From Syntrophomonadaceae bacterium (GTDB lineage Bacteria > Bacillota > Dethiobacteria > DTU022 > UBA8154): a DNA stretch of 5,872 nt. The translations under genes and the position numbers were made by a program. Positions 5,795 to 5,872 of the stretch are shown here, piece after piece. How positions within the stretch are numbered: position 1 is the stretch's first letter; each line of letters opens with the position of its first letter. Under the pieces are notes generated by a model. It made no database searches and was not told the origin of the DNA. It worked only from the letters and a program-made list of their open reading frames with translations. The stretch covers positions 1-5,872 of the forward strand of contig SKTJ01000057.1 of assembly GCA_007122565.1 (NCBI GenBank), read 5' to 3'.

Positions 5795-5872
5795 CAGCAC
5801 TTTTCCCCCAAGGTAAGCACCGGCAAGAATAAAAATACCGAAAACCCAACCGTGCAGGGAAAAGGACGGAAT
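5774..5872 (-). CDS. C-terminal end of a hydrophobic membrane protein (partial, enters from the right edge)
   Basis: On the minus strand an open frame runs from the window edge (5872) to TGA at 5776-5774, giving 32 residues. The content is strongly membrane-like: HGWVFGIFILAGAYLGG forms most of one transmembrane helix, followed by the short basic tail KVLLRFLVD. A glycine-rich last helix with a short charged end occurs in several permease families (for example TauE/SafE exporters), but 32 residues are not enough to assign one. It is convergent with the heme genes and overlaps the truncated AhbA-like frame by 21 bases, which fits a rearrangement joint between the two. The start lies outside the window. 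Confidence 0.5.
   Translation of the reverse strand: MPSFSLHGWVFGIFILAGAYLGGKVLLRFLVD

Noticed and set aside
1..5872. CRISPR array, tRNA, rRNA or insertion sequence
   Set aside because: No regularly spaced direct repeats, no cloverleaf-like or rRNA-like sequence, and no transposase motif or terminal repeats were seen.

Overview
The window reads as a chromosomal segment of a strict anaerobe, most likely a cytochrome-containing Firmicute of the Peptococcaceae type (Desulfitobacterium, Dehalobacter or Desulfotomaculum relatives). The reasons are the gene set (hemA, a CcsA/HemX-like gene, nirJ1, nirJ2), strong purine-rich ribosome binding sites, frequent GTG and TTG starts, and moderate GC. This is an inference from content; no marker gene fixes the genus.

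Layout. Positions 1-157 are AT-rich non-coding sequence with no recognisable gene. Positions 158-970 hold a lipoprotein of the split-Soret cytochrome c / C_GCAxxG_C_C redox family, interrupted by an in-frame TGA at 401-403. The TGA sits where the first conserved cysteine of the family is expected. It is followed at 408-440 by a hairpin that fits a bacterial SECIS element, with the loop motif GGTCT at the same distance from the TGA as I recall for E. coli fdhF. The best reading is one 270-residue selenoprotein that conventional gene calling would split in two. A 10-bp inverted repeat at 1012-1046 separates it from hemA (1085-2431). A CcsA/HemX-family membrane protein (2432-3268) starts directly after the hemA stop.

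A short gap (3269-3386) carries a perfect extended -10 promoter and a leader hairpin. It precedes two radical-SAM genes, nirJ1 (3387-4556) and nirJ2 (4678-5679), of the siroheme-dependent (alternative) heme pathway. A short TTG-started reading frame overlaps the nirJ2 end (5669-5794). It begins like AhbA/NirD (siroheme decarboxylase, Lrp/AsnC-like fold) but loses the family sequence after about 16 residues, so it looks like a truncated remnant. The tail of a hydrophobic protein enters from the minus strand (5774-5872) and overlaps that remnant.

How the genes fit together. HemA makes the first committed tetrapyrrole precursor. NirJ1 and NirJ2 carry out late radical steps that convert decarboxylated siroheme to heme. 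The CcsA/HemX-like protein belongs either to HemA function or to cytochrome c maturation. The neighbouring two-heme lipoprotein is a consumer of heme c. The siroheme decarboxylase step (AhbA/AhbB) is not intact in the window and must be supplied elsewhere if the pathway works. The most interesting item is the putative selenocysteine in a multiheme redox lipoprotein.
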